Below, piece after piece: positions 1-9,325 of a DNA stretch of 64,000 nucleotides (position 1 is the stretch's first letter; each line of letters starts with the position of its first letter). The DNA is from Crateriforma conspicua (GTDB lineage: Bacteria; Planctomycetota; Planctomycetia; Pirellulales; Pirellulaceae): contig NZ_CP036319.1 in NCBI RefSeq assembly GCF_007752935.1, forward strand, positions 5,126,501 to 5,190,500, in the 5' to 3' direction. Below the pieces are notes generated by a model. That model searched no databases and was not told the origin of the DNA. It saw only the letters and a list, made by a program, of their open reading frames with translations. A program made the position numbers and the translations under genes.

Positions 1-1
1 T

Positions 2-358
2 TGGGTCGGCGCCCAACCATTCACCGCCGGCTGTTACGCGTCCGCCATCGGCAGCCCCAAAGTGGACATTGAATTCCGGATCGAAGGCGGCCAAGCGGTA
101 TACCTTCATCAGATCAGCGTCCATGCCCACCCCGACGCGCTGTCGCGACGATTCGAAAATGGAATGATCATCGCTAACCCGTCGCCGCGGCCGATGAAAT
201 TTGAACTTCCCAGTGACCTGGTCGGGTCACTTCGTCACATCAAAGGCAGCGCGAAACAGGATCCGAAAACAAACAACGGTCGCCGCACCGGATCGGCCAT
301 TCAGCTGGGTCCTTTGGACGCGGTCTTTTTGGAACGCGTCGACACGGCGTCACGCTAA
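2..358 (+). CDS. C-terminal fragment of an uncharacterised protein (5' end outside window)
   Basis: The reading frame is open from the first bases of the window to a TAA at 356-358, so only the last 118 residues are present. An internal GTG at 62 is not needed as a start because the frame continues upstream without a stop. The visible part reads like an all-beta C-terminal domain: a segment NGMIIANPSPRPMKFELP is of the kind found in the terminal sandwich of planctomycete glycoside-hydrolase-like proteins, where it describes a strand after the catalytic barrel. No catalytic motif is within the window, so that family link is weak and the product is best left as hypothetical. It is followed by 455 bases without a convincing gene, so it appears to end its transcription unit. 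Confidence 0.55.
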   Translation, partial: WVGAQPFTAGCYASAIGSPKVDIEFRIEGGQAVYLHQISVHAHPDALSRRFENGMIIANPSPRPMKFELPSDLVGSLRHIKGSAKQDPKTNNGRRTGSAIQLGPLDAVFLERVDTASR

Positions 359-813
359 TTCCGCGACGATTTGTCTCCCAAGCCAACCTTTGTCGCTTGC
401 CGGCATGAAAACCGCGGCGTGACAATTGGTCACGCATGCGTTGCGATTGCATTCCCGGCGATGTCGCCAGCGGAACCTGAAACGCAAACATTGCCCTTGT
501 CAGGGCGACACCGGCATCCGGCCCGCCTCAAACCTGACATTCGGTACGATGTGCGGCAGGACCGCACACGCTGGAAATTCATCTTGATGCCTTTTACAAC
601 TGCGGCATACCACCGCATTGGCTTTACAAGCCCATGCTTGTCGGGAAAATCGACTCGACACCGGTCAGGAAAGCCCCGGCAAAGAAGTCAGGTCGCAAGT
701 GTTGTTTGTCCGATAGACAGGGCGTCCACACTTGTGGCAATCTCGATGGCGGCCACACTTTGATCGACCAAAGATTCGCCTTTCACCGTCGCTCACCGCA
801 ATTAGGAGTCTTG
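359..813. other. Intergenic stretch without a supported gene
   Basis: Short overlapping reading frames are present on both strands (for example 371-763 on + and 430-618 on -), but their compositions are arginine/histidine/cysteine-rich and look like chance frames. A small perfect hairpin (six-base stem GTGCGG/CCGCAC around five bases, 551-567) is present without a T-run. The stretch should contain the promoter of the methylmalonyl-CoA operon, but I could not pick convincing -35/-10 boxes, and I did not find the conserved core of a cobalamin riboswitch. Confidence 0.4.
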
Positions 814-1230
814 ATGATGCAGCCCGTCAAATCATTGAATCATGTCGGGATCGCCGTCCGTTCGCTGGAGGATCAGAAAGCGTTCTATGAAGGTTCGTTG
901 GGCGCGGAGTTTGAAGGCGTCGAAGACGTGCCCAGCCAGAAGGTGAAGGTCGCTTTTTATCGAGTCAACGATGTCCGGCTGGAATTGCTGGAACCCACAG
1001 ATCCCGAAAGCCCGATCGCGAAGTTCATCGAGAAACGCGGCGAAGGCTTGCATCACCTGGCCTTCACCGTCGAAGATCTGCCGTCGCGGATCGCGGAACT
1101 GAAGGACGAAGGTTTGCGAATGATCGACGAAACACCGCGACCGGGCGCCCACCACACGCAAATCGCGTTCTTGCATCCCAAGAGCAGTTGCGGCGTTCTG
1201 ACCGAACTGTGCCAGCCGATGAAAGCTTGA
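814..1230 (+). CDS. mce: Methylmalonyl-CoA epimerase
   Basis: A 138-residue glyoxalase/VOC-fold protein that interconverts (S)- and (R)-methylmalonyl-CoA so that the B12-dependent mutase can use it. The N-terminal LNHVGIAV (His10), the LHHLAF segment (His80/81) and the terminal GVLTEL (Glu131) sit where the metal ligands of known epimerases lie. The length is normal for the family. The frame extends upstream to 634, but the start at ATG 814 (or 817) is chosen because an AGGAG is located at 804-808 and the family begins just before the NHVGI strand. It lies 138 bases upstream of both mutase subunits on the same strand, which supports the assignment over other VOC proteins. Confidence 0.93.
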   Translation: MMQPVKSLNHVGIAVRSLEDQKAFYEGSLGAEFEGVEDVPSQKVKVAFYRVNDVRLELLEPTDPESPIAKFIEKRGEGLHHLAFTVEDLPSRIAELKDEGLRMIDETPRPGAHHTQIAFLHPKSSCGVLTELCQPMKA

Positions 1231-1368
1231 TGAAATTCGTTTTCCAGCGAATGGTCGGTTCTGCGGCAACGCCCCCCCGCGCCGCTTCGGCAACAGAATT
1301 CGGTCATCCGTTTTTGACCTCATCCCGTTCACTTTCCTTGACCGCTGTAGTGATTGGATTCTTCTTCC

Positions 1369-3450
1369 ATGACAACGTCAAAATTAACAGTCACCGATGA
1401 CTTTCCGCCGGTCGATTATGACACGTGGCGGCAACAGGTCGAATCCGATCTGAAAGGCGCACCGTTTGACCGCAAATTGGTGTCGCACACCTACGAAGGC
1501 ATCGACATCCAACCGGTTTATTCGTCGAAAGACCAGTTGGACGGGACCGACCCTATGGGCGTCCCCGGCGCGGTGCCGTTCACGCGTGGTGCCCACCCGA
1601 TGGGCCCGATCATGTGCGGCGTCGATCAGCGTCAAGAACACACGCACCCTGATTTGGAAGCAGCCAATCAAGCCATCTTGGGCGACTTGGAAGGCGGCGT
1701 GACGTCCCTGACATTGCGTCTGGACAAGGCCACGCGTGCGGGCGTTTCGGTGGAACAAGCCGAAGATTTGGCCGGTGTCGACGGCCTGATGGCCTATCGC
1801 GTCGAAGATTTGGATGAACTGTTGGAAAAGGTTCATCTGGAATTGATCGAGGTCGGGATCGACGCCGGTGCCAGCTATTTGCCGGCCGCGGCAACCTTGG
1901 CGGCACTCTGGAACAAGCGTGGCGTCCCCGGCGAATCGGCACGTGCCAGCTTCGGCGCTGATCCGCTGGCGACGTTGGCCGCCGACGGTCGCTTGCCGAT
2001 GTCGATGAGCCAGGCGTATCACCAGATGGCCGAACTGGTCCGCTGGACGAAAGCCAACTATCCCAAGTCGACTGCGATCTGCGTCAACACCGCGGTCTAT
2101 CACAACGCCGGCGCCACGGCCGCCCAGGACATCGCGTTCGCGCTGGCCACCGCGGTCAATTATCTACGCGGTCTGGAATCCGAAGGCGTCGCCATCGACG
2201 ATGCGGTGTCACAGATGCTGTTCCGATTCAACATCGGAACCCACCACTTCTTGGCGATCGCCAAGTTGCGTGCGGCACGATCGTTGTGGTCGCGTGTGTT
2301 GCAAGCCTGTGGCGCGGCACCGCGTGGCATGCGGATTCACACTCGCACCAGCGACCGGGTGATGACCCAACGTGACCCGTACGTGAACATGCTTCGCAAT
2401 ACCGTCGCATCGTTTGCGGGAATTGTCGGCGGCGCAGAAATCGTCACCTCGGTTCCTTTCGACGAAGCGTCCGGATTGCCCAACGCGTTCAGCCGGCGAA
2501 TCGCTCGCAATACCGTGTTGATTCTGCAAGAAGAATCGCACATGCACCGCGTGTTGGACGCCTCAGGCGGCAGCTGGTTCTTGGACGATCTGACAACCGA
2601 GTTGTGCGAAAAGGCTTGGGAGATCTTCCAAGGCATCGAAAAAGCCGGCGGGATGTCGGCCGCCCTGCAAAGTGGTGCGATCGCCGAACAAATCGACGCC
2701 GCCTATGCCCCGCGTGCCAAGGACATTGCCAAACGTCGCGAAGGCATCACCGGTGTCAGTGAGTTTCCCAATCTGACCGAAGAACCGGTCAAGCATTCGC
2801 CGCCGGACATGGACGCTTTGTTGGCGGGCGCGAAGAAACGGCTTGCCGTGACGTCACCGACGGCGGATGCCATCGACGGCGATGACCGTCTGGCGCAATG
2901 CGTCGTCGCGGCCGAACAAGGTGCGACGATTGCCGCCTTGGCACAGCGTCTGGGACTGCAACAAGAGTCAACCGACGCCAAAGTGATCGAACCGCACGCA
3001 TTCGCCCAACCGTTCGAAGAATTGCGGGATGCCAGCGACGCTTGGATGGAAAAGCATGGCAACCGACCTCGCGTCTTCTTGGCCAACATGGGCCCGGTTG
3101 CCCACCACACGGCTCGCGCGACTTACGCCAAAAACTTCTTCGAAGCCGGCGGGTTCGAAGCGGTCACCAACGAAGGCTTCGCGGACGCCGATGCGGCGAC
3201 GGCGGCCTTCAAGGAATCCGGCGCGAACGTCGCCGTGATCTGTTCATCGGACAAACTTTATCCCGACATGGTTCCACCCGTTGCCAGCGGTCTGAAAGCC
3301 GCGGGTGCAAAGACCGTGGTGCTGGCCGGACATCCCGGCGACAACGAAGCGGCGTGGCGACAAGCCGGCGTCGATCGATTCATTTTCATCAAATGCGACG
3401 TGCTGGCCACGCTTCGCGAACTGCTGCGTGAAGAGGAGGTACTTTCGTGA
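1369..3450 (+). CDS. mutA: Methylmalonyl-CoA mutase, small (beta, non-catalytic) subunit
   Basis: A 693-residue partner of the large mutase subunit in a heterodimer of the Propionibacterium/Bacteroidetes kind. It has the N-terminal TIM-barrel region ([20 protein letters not shown] near the start) and a C-terminal flavodoxin-like domain, but the B12-binding DxHxxG signature is replaced by [10 protein letters not shown] around residue 570, as expected for the subunit that does not bind cobalamin. ATG 1369 is used; a TTG at 1354 is also in frame and there is no clear ribosome-binding site for either. The stop TGA (3448-3450) overlaps the start of mutB, so the two subunits are translationally coupled, consistent with one-to-one production. 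Confidence 0.94.
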   Translation: MTTSKLTVTDDFPPVDYDTWRQQVESDLKGAPFDRKLVSHTYEGIDIQPVYSSKDQLDGTDPMGVPGAVPFTRGAHPMGPIMCGVDQRQEHTHPDLEAANQAILGDLEGGVTSLTLRLDKATRAGVSVEQAEDLAGVDGLMAYRVEDLDELLEKVHLELIEVGIDAGASYLPAAATLAALWNKRGVPGESARASFGADPLATLAADGRLPMSMSQAYHQMAELVRWTKANYPKSTAICVNTAVYHNAGATAAQDIAFALATAVNYLRGLESEGVAIDDAVSQMLFRFNIGTHHFLAIAKLRAARSLWSRVLQACGAAPRGMRIHTRTSDRVMTQRDPYVNMLRNTVASFAGIVGGAEIVTSVPFDEASGLPNAFSRRIARNTVLILQEESHMHRVLDASGGSWFLDDLTTELCEKAWEIFQGIEKAGGMSAALQSGAIAEQIDAAYAPRAKDIAKRREGITGVSEFPNLTEEPVKHSPPDMDALLAGAKKRLAVTSPTADAIDGDDRLAQCVVAAEQGATIAALAQRLGLQQESTDAKVIEPHAFAQPFEELRDASDAWMEKHGNRPRVFLANMGPVAHHTARATYAKNFFEAGGFEAVTNEGFADADAATAAFKESGANVAVICSSDKLYPDMVPPVASGLKAAGAKTVVLAGHPGDNEAAWRQAGVDRFIFIKCDVLATLRELLREEEVLS

Positions 3451-5651
3451 TGACTGCGATACCGAATTTTGCCGACGTCGCTTTGAAGGGCGATGCGAAC
3501 ACCGTGGGATCCCCCGACGACTGGAATCAATCCGTCGGCGGCGATCCGCAACGCCTGGGCTGGCAAACCGGCGAACAGATTCCGATCCAAGCGTTGTATT
3601 CGCAAAAGGACTTGGAAGACGTCGACCACTTGCAGACGATGCCGGGATTCCCGCCGTTCTTGCGTGGCCCCTACGCGACGATGTACGTCATGCGGCCGTG
3701 GACCGTCCGCCAGTACGCAGGTTTCTCCACTGCCAAGGAGTCCAACGCATTTTATCGCCGCAACTTGGCCGCCGGCCAAAAGGGGCTGAGCATCGCGTTC
3801 GACTTGGCAACCCACCGTGGTTACGACAGCGATCACCCACGTGTCGCCGGCGATGTCGGCATGGCCGGCGTCGCGATCGACAGCATCTATGACATGCGAG
3901 TGCTTTTCGACGGCATTCCGCTGGATCAGATGAGCGTGTCGATGACGATGAACGGTGCCGTGTTGCCCGTGATGGCGTTGTACATCGTCGCCGCAGAAGA
4001 ACAGGGCGTTGCACCGGAGAAACTGGCCGGCACGATCCAGAACGACATCCTGAAGGAGTTCATGGTTCGGAATACGTACATTTATCCGCCCGAACCCAGC
4101 ATCCGCATTATCGCCGACATCTTTGACTACACCAGTCGCAAGATGCCGCGATTCAACAGCATCAGCATCAGCGGTTACCACATGCAGGAAGCCGGTGCGA
4201 CGGCGGACCTGGAATTGGCGTACACGCTGGCCGATGGCCTGGAATACGTCCGCACCGGATTACAAGCCGACCTGGACGTCGATTCGTTCTGCCCCCGACT
4301 GTCGTTCTTCTGGGGCATCGGCATGAATTACTTCATGGAAGTCGCCAAGCTTCGTGCCGCGCGGTTGATTTGGGCCAAGCTGATCAAACAGTTCAATCCC
4401 AAGAACCCCAAGAGTTTGTCGCTGCGGACTCACAGCCAAACCAGCGGCTGGAGCTTGGTCGCACAAGACGTTTATAACAATGTCGTCCGTACCTGTGTCG
4501 AAGCAATGGCGGCCACCCACGGCCACACCCAATCGCTGCACACCAACGCGTTGGATGAAGCGATCGCGTTGCCGACCGATTTCTCCGCCCGGATCGCACG
4601 AAACACGCAGCTGTTCCTGCAACAGGAGACGGACACCTGCAACGTCGTCGATCCCTGGGGCGGCAGCTACTATGTCGAAAAACTGACGCATGATTTGGCC
4701 CAACGTGCTTGGGAACACATCACCGAAGTCGACGAAGCGGGCGGGATGACCAAAGCCATCCAAGCCGGCATTCCGAAAATGCGGATCGAAGAAGCCGCCG
4801 CTCGGACGCAGGCGCGGATTGATGCGGGACTGCAACCGGTGATCGGCATGAACAAGTATCGCTTGGCCCAAGAAGACGACTTGAAGGTGCTGAGCGTCGA
4901 CAACACTGCCGTGCGACAGGCACAAATCGAAAGCTTGAAAAAGCTGCGTGAAGACCGTAACGAAGGTGAAGTCAACGCCGCCCTGGCCGCTTTGCGACAC
5001 GCCGCCGAAGAAGGTTCGGGCAACTTGCTGGAATGTGCCGTCGATGCCGCTCGTGTCAAAGCGACCGTGGGCGAAATGAGCGATGCTTTGGAATCGGTAT
5101 ACGGCCGATACGAAGCGCCCGTGCAAACCGTCCGTGGCGTTTATGCCAACGAAACCAAGGGTCAGGATGCCGTGACGCGAGTCCAACAGTTGGTCGAAAA
5201 ATTCGAAGAAGCCGAAGGACGTCGGCCGCGAATCCTGGTCGCCAAAATGGGACAAGACGGTCACGACCGCGGTCAAAAAGTGATCGCTTCGGCCTTTGCC
5301 GACCTTGGCTTCGATGTGGACATCGGTTCGCTGTTCCGTACCCCGGCCGAAACCGCCAAGCAGGCGGTTGAAAACGACGTCCACGTCGTGGGGGTCAGTT
5401 CGCTGGCCGCCGGTCACCTGACGTTGGTGCCGGAACTGAAGCAAGAACTGGAAAAGCTGGACCGTGACGACATTATGATCGTTGCCGGCGGGGTGATCCC
5501 GCCGCAAGATTACGATGCCCTGTATGCGGCCGGCGCCGCAGCGGTCTTCGGCCCCGGTACCGTGATCAGCGACGCCGCCGTTTCGTTGTTGGAAAAGCTG
5601 GCGGACCAGTTGGAAATCCAGCTTCCCGGTACGGCGGACACGGCGGTCTGA
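3447..5651 (+). CDS. mutB: Methylmalonyl-CoA mutase, large (alpha, catalytic) subunit
   Basis: A 734-residue adenosylcobalamin enzyme that isomerises succinyl-CoA and (R)-methylmalonyl-CoA. The barrel carries the strongly conserved [18 protein letters not shown] and [16 protein letters not shown] segments, and the C-terminal domain has an intact B12 signature [12 protein letters not shown], with D-G-H-D-R-G at about residues 604-609. The start is either GTG 3447 or ATG 3450: AGGAGG at 3434-3439 is 7 or 10 bases away, so both fit. The gene overlaps mutA by 4 bases and shares its final A with the ATG of meaB (5651), making a tightly coupled operon. The length is as expected for the catalytic subunit. 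Confidence 0.96.
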   Translation: MMTAIPNFADVALKGDANTVGSPDDWNQSVGGDPQRLGWQTGEQIPIQALYSQKDLEDVDHLQTMPGFPPFLRGPYATMYVMRPWTVRQYAGFSTAKESNAFYRRNLAAGQKGLSIAFDLATHRGYDSDHPRVAGDVGMAGVAIDSIYDMRVLFDGIPLDQMSVSMTMNGAVLPVMALYIVAAEEQGVAPEKLAGTIQNDILKEFMVRNTYIYPPEPSIRIIADIFDYTSRKMPRFNSISISGYHMQEAGATADLELAYTLADGLEYVRTGLQADLDVDSFCPRLSFFWGIGMNYFMEVAKLRAARLIWAKLIKQFNPKNPKSLSLRTHSQTSGWSLVAQDVYNNVVRTCVEAMAATHGHTQSLHTNALDEAIALPTDFSARIARNTQLFLQQETDTCNVVDPWGGSYYVEKLTHDLAQRAWEHITEVDEAGGMTKAIQAGIPKMRIEEAAARTQARIDAGLQPVIGMNKYRLAQEDDLKVLSVDNTAVRQAQIESLKKLREDRNEGEVNAALAALRHAAEEGSGNLLECAVDAARVKATVGEMSDALESVYGRYEAPVQTVRGVYANETKGQDAVTRVQQLVEKFEEAEGRRPRILVAKMGQDGHDRGQKVIASAFADLGFDVDIGSLFRTPAETAKQAVENDVHVVGVSSLAAGHLTLVPELKQELEKLDRDDIMIVAGGVIPPQDYDALYAAGAAAVFGPGTVISDAAVSLLEKLADQLEIQLPGTADTAV

Positions 5652-6685
5652 TGACAGATCGACCGACCGCTAATTCCAAAGCACGTGCCCGCAATCGCCC
5701 CACCGCGGATGACTATTTCCAAGGCATCCGCGATCGCAACCTGTCGATGTTGGCGCGTGCATTTACCCTGGTCGAATCCAGCAGCCCACGGCACCTAAAG
5801 GTCGCCGAGGAATTGCTGACTCGGCTGATGCCCTTGACCGGAAATGCCTTGCGTATCGGTATCACCGGCGCACCCGGGGCGGGCAAAAGCACCTTCATCG
5901 AAGCGTTCGGATTGCTACTGGTACGTCAGGGCAAACGGGTCGCCGTGTTGGCGGTCGACCCGTCCAGCGGCGTCAGCGGTGGCAGCATCCTGGGCGACAA
6001 AACACGGATGACCAATCTGTCGTCGGAAAAAGACGCGTTCATTCGCCCATCGCCATCGGCGGGCACCCTGGGCGGTGTCGCCCACAAGACCCGCGAATGC
6101 ATGCTGATCGCCGAAGCGGCTGGATTCGACGTGATCCTGATTGAAACCGTCGGCGTGGGGCAAAGCGAAACAATGGTCGCCGACATGACCGATTGTTTTT
6201 TGGGACTGATGTTGCCCGGTGCCGGTGACGAACTGCAGGGCATCAAGCGAGGCCTGTTGGAACTGGTCGATGTGATCGCCGTCAACAAAGCCGACGGGAA
6301 AAACAAGGACGCCGCAGAACTGGCGGCGCGGCAATACCACAACGCGCTGGATTCGATCACGGGACGACACTTCGATGACGCACCGGCCATTTTGACGTGC
6401 AGCGCGCGCGAAAATTTGGACATCGACAAGGTTTGGAAAGCGATCGAAAAGCGATGTCGTCTGCGAAAAGATTCGGGCGATTTCCAACGACGTCGACAAC
6501 AACAAAACCTACGCTGGTTGTGGTCCATCGTCGAAGATCAGCTGCGTCACGTCATGCACACTCATCCGGCCGTACAAGCCATCTGCAACGACGTGGAAAC
6601 GAACGTCTTGGACGGATCCATGCCACCGGCGGCTGGAGCACGACGTTTGTTTTCGGCTTTGAACCTTGATCCCAGCAACCTTTGA
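5651..6685 (+). CDS. meaB: MeaB/ArgK-type G-protein chaperone of methylmalonyl-CoA mutase
   Basis: A 344-residue P-loop GTPase of the G3E class that loads cobalamin cofactor into the mutase and protects it from inactivation. The Walker A loop GAPGAGKS is at residues 73-80; AVDPSSGVSGGSILGDKTRM and ETVGVGQSE, both hallmarks of MeaB, follow, and VNKADG supplies the guanine-binding NKxD. ATG 5651 overlaps the mutB stop by one base. The neighbourhood (both mutase subunits immediately upstream) makes the MeaB role more probable than the older annotation of lysine/arginine transport ATPase (ArgK). Confidence 0.95.
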   Translation: MTDRPTANSKARARNRPTADDYFQGIRDRNLSMLARAFTLVESSSPRHLKVAEELLTRLMPLTGNALRIGITGAPGAGKSTFIEAFGLLLVRQGKRVAVLAVDPSSGVSGGSILGDKTRMTNLSSEKDAFIRPSPSAGTLGGVAHKTRECMLIAEAAGFDVILIETVGVGQSETMVADMTDCFLGLMLPGAGDELQGIKRGLLELVDVIAVNKADGKNKDAAELAARQYHNALDSITGRHFDDAPAILTCSARENLDIDKVWKAIEKRCRLRKDSGDFQRRRQQQNLRWLWSIVEDQLRHVMHTHPAVQAICNDVETNVLDGSMPPAAGARRLFSALNLDPSNL

Positions 6686-6694
6686 TTGATTCCC

Positions 6695-7231
6695 ATGGGC
6701 CTTATCAAAACAGTGCGTGGTTTCACCCCACAATTTGGTGAAAATTGCTTCCTAGCGGACACCGCCGTGGTGCTGGGCGACGTCGTCATGGGCAATGACT
6801 GTTCGGTATGGTTCAACACGGTCGTTCGCGGCGATGTGAACTCGATCCGCATCGGCAATCGGGTGAACATCCAGGACGGCGCGGTGCTGCACACGCTGTA
6901 TCAAAAATCGGTCATCGACATCGCGGACAACGTTTCGATCGGCCACAACGTCTGTGTGCATGGCGCCAAGATCGAACAGAACTGCTTGATCGGCATCAAT
7001 TCGGTGATTCTGGATCACTCGGTGATCGGTGAAGGATCGATCATCGGTGCCGGTTCGGTTGTCTTGCAGGGAACCAAAGTCGAACCCGGCAGCCTGTACG
7101 CCGGTACCCCGGCCAAACGGATCAAAGATGTCGATCCGGAACAGGCCAAGGAGATGATTGAAAAGATCGCCAAGAACTATCTGTTCTACGCCAGTTGGTT
7201 CAAAGACGAACAAGAGCCCGGCCAAGACTAG
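6695..7231 (+). CDS. Gamma-class carbonic anhydrase-like hexapeptide-repeat protein
   Basis: A 178-residue left-handed beta-helix protein. Repeated hexapeptides run from about residue 20 to 140, and three histidines (His66 in VLHTLYQ, His84 and His89 in SIGHNVCVHG) occupy the positions of the zinc ligands of gamma-carbonic anhydrases. Relatives include YrdA, PaaY and Cam; many have weak or undetermined hydratase activity. ATG 6695 is 9 bases after the meaB stop; an in-frame TTG at 6686 is possible. As last gene of the mutase operon it may hydrate CO2 made or used by the methylmalonyl-CoA reactions, but that is inference from position only. A strong terminator follows. Confidence 0.85.
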   Translation: MGLIKTVRGFTPQFGENCFLADTAVVLGDVVMGNDCSVWFNTVVRGDVNSIRIGNRVNIQDGAVLHTLYQKSVIDIADNVSIGHNVCVHGAKIEQNCLIGINSVILDHSVIGEGSIIGAGSVVLQGTKVEPGSLYAGTPAKRIKDVDPEQAKEMIEKIAKNYLFYASWFKDEQEPGQD

Positions 7232-7329
7232 GCCCGAAGTCAGCTCGATCGAATTCTCCAAAGTCGCCTGATCAAAACGTCAGGGCTGGGCGGTCCGCAA
7301 GACCGGACACAACGGAGCGACGGCACAAA

Positions 7330-7357
7330 AAAAGCGGCACATCACTGCGCCGCTTTT
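7330..7357. terminator. Bidirectional rho-independent terminator
   Basis: A perfect nine-base stem, AAAAGCGGC (7330-7338) and GCCGCTTTT (7349-7357), encloses a ten-base loop. A run of seven A precedes and TTTT ends the stem, so it can terminate on either strand. It sits between the convergent ends of the carbonic anhydrase gene (+) and the CoA-transferase gene (-). Confidence 0.85.
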
Positions 7358-7373
7358 CGTTCGTCGCGTGGGT

Positions 7374-8873
7374 CTAAGCCACCGAACTGGTTTCGCCTGC
7401 CAGCATATCGCCGTGACGCATCAGGTTTCGGTGCATATCGAAACTGCGTTCCAAATCGTGATAGATGTGTCCCGGTTTGCACTTTTCGATGTAGCGATGC
7501 AGCATGTCGCGATACATCGGATGGGCACAGTTATCGATGATCAATCGTGCCCGCTGGGCCGGTGCAACGCCGCGCAAGTCGGCTAGACCTTGCTCGGTCA
7601 CAATGACTTCGACGCTGTGTTCGTTGTGATCCACATGGCTGCACATCGGAACAATCGTCGAAATCTTGCCGTCCTTTGCCGTCGACGGACACACGAAGAT
7701 CGAAAGGTAGGCGTTGCGGGCAAAATCACCGCTGCCGCCGATACCGTTCATGATGTTTTGACCGCAAACGTGCGTGGAATTCACGTGACCATAAAAGTCC
7801 ACTTCCAACGCCGTATTCATCGCGATGATGCCCAACTGACGGACGATCGCCGGGTTGTTGCTGATTTCCTGAGGACGAAGCACGATTCGATCGCGATAGA
7901 ACTCGATGTCTTCAGAAATCTCTTGGATCTGTTCCGGTAACAGGGTCAAACCACAAGAACTGGCTCCCTTCATCCGGCCGCTTTTCAGCAAACGGAACGG
8001 CGCCGGCTGTAGCACCTCGGTGTACATGTAGAAATCGGGGATTTCCGTACTGGCACCGATGCCCTCGGTCACCGCGTTGGCGACGTTCCCGACACCACTT
8101 TGCATCGGCAAGAATTCCTTGGGAATGCGCCCTGCGGCCAGTTCTTCGGTCAAGAACTGGACGACATAGCCGGCGATCGCACTGCTCAGTTCGTCCGATG
8201 CGGTGAAACCGCCCAATTCGTCAGGCTGGTCGTTTTCGACGATCCCCACGATCTTGGACGGATCGACTTGGGCGTAGCGGGTTCCGATGCGCTGCAGCGG
8301 ATGATCCAGGGCCAGTGATTTGCGGTGGGGCGGTGTATCGGGAACCACGACATCGGCCATCTTGCCGATTTCTTTGGACTGGCCACGGTTCAGTTCGATG
8401 ATGACCTTCTTTGCCTTCATCAGAAACGTCGGCGATGCCCCCACCGATGTACTCAGATAGACTTTTCCGTCTTCGGTCACGTCGGTGGCTTCGATCACCG
8501 CAACGTCGATATCGCCGAAGTGCCCGAACAGGACGGATTGGGGCAGGTGGGACAAGTGCATGTCGACGAATTCGACTTCGCCTTTGTTGATGCGTTGTCG
8601 CAACGGGCGTGACGATTGGTAGGGTGCACGCCAACTGACCGCGTCGGCTTCGGCCAATGCGTCGTCCAGGCTCTTACCGGTGCTGGCGCCGGTCAAAACA
8701 CGGATGCGAAACGGCTGGCCGGCTTCATGCAAAATCTTGGCCCGGTCGGCGATCGCGCGTGGAACGGCTTTGGCGGCACCAGCGGGCGTGAACCCGCTCA
8801 TTGCCACCAGCATGCCATGGTCGATCAATTCGGCCGCTTCGGCAGCGCTAAGAATGGGGAAAGCGCCGGACAT
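7374..8873 (-). CDS. Acetyl-CoA hydrolase/transferase family CoA-transferase (succinyl-CoA:acetate/propionate type)
   Basis: A 499-residue protein of the Cat1/AarC family that moves CoA between acyl groups such as succinate, acetate and propionate. Signatures include GVGNVANAV and MYTEVLQPAP, where the Glu of YTEV is the expected catalytic carboxylate, and the C-terminal glycine-rich NGIGGSGDFARNAYLS. Two ATGs are in frame at 8879 and 8873; AAGGA lies only 1-2 bases before the first but 7 before the second, so 8873 is preferred. It faces the mutase operon and is divergent from the decarboxylase operon. That context suggests the CoA-recycling step of succinate/propionate metabolism; acetate scavenging or simple hydrolysis is also possible. 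Confidence 0.88.
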   Translation of the reverse strand: MSGAFPILSAAEAAELIDHGMLVAMSGFTPAGAAKAVPRAIADRAKILHEAGQPFRIRVLTGASTGKSLDDALAEADAVSWRAPYQSSRPLRQRINKGEVEFVDMHLSHLPQSVLFGHFGDIDVAVIEATDVTEDGKVYLSTSVGASPTFLMKAKKVIIELNRGQSKEIGKMADVVVPDTPPHRKSLALDHPLQRIGTRYAQVDPSKIVGIVENDQPDELGGFTASDELSSAIAGYVVQFLTEELAAGRIPKEFLPMQSGVGNVANAVTEGIGASTEIPDFYMYTEVLQPAPFRLLKSGRMKGASSCGLTLLPEQIQEISEDIEFYRDRIVLRPQEISNNPAIVRQLGIIAMNTALEVDFYGHVNSTHVCGQNIMNGIGGSGDFARNAYLSIFVCPSTAKDGKISTIVPMCSHVDHNEHSVEVIVTEQGLADLRGVAPAQRARLIIDNCAHPMYRDMLHRYIEKCKPGHIYHDLERSFDMHRNLMRHGDMLAGETSSVA

Positions 8874-9325
8874 TTTCATTTCCTTATCGGTTAGGCAGGT
8901 CAGGGGTTACGCCCGATATGAAGTGGAACGTTGTGACGTTTAATCGATCTCTCGTCGCCAACAACCGACGAATCAAGGACAAGTTGTCGCATAAGGATTT
9001 TCACGACAAACGAGATCACACATCCGCCATCTAACCCTCGTAGATAGACCGCCGTGTGAAATATTGTCAAGTCGGTGCGGCGATCTGGTGCGCAATGTCA
9101 CAGCCACCATTTTTTTCAACGATCCACGGGGCTTTCACAGGGTCGCTACGGCGGACATCATGCCCGAAACGCTGGTCTTTGTACACAAAACAGCGCCTTC
9201 ACTGGTTTCACATCGATCGTCAGGCGGCTCCTGACAGGCGTCGGGTCTCACGCTAGTTTATGCCGATGTGACAAGTGGTCTGAAGCTTGTCTTACTTGGT
9301 CGCACAACACGGTTGTGGTGAATTG
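8874..9325. other. Divergent promoter region between CoA-transferase and decarboxylase operon
   Basis: No gene is supported here. The stretch must hold promoters for both directions. Two short inverted repeats are visible: AACGT/ACGTT around TGTG (8927-8940), near the CoA-transferase start, and GTCAGG/CCTGAC around five bases (9219-9235), about 90 bases before the decarboxylase start. Either could be an operator, but neither matches a regulator site I recognise. No clear sigma-70 boxes could be fixed. Confidence 0.4.

Noticed and set aside
359-813. Possible cobalamin riboswitch upstream of the methylmalonyl-CoA genes
   Set aside because: The B12 box and the conserved pairing pattern could not be found; mutase genes are also not usual riboswitch targets.
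4260-5507. A 415-codon frame on - across mutB
   Set aside because: It lies opposite the strongly conserved B12 mutase and has no recognisable motif; typical of GC-rich codon bias.
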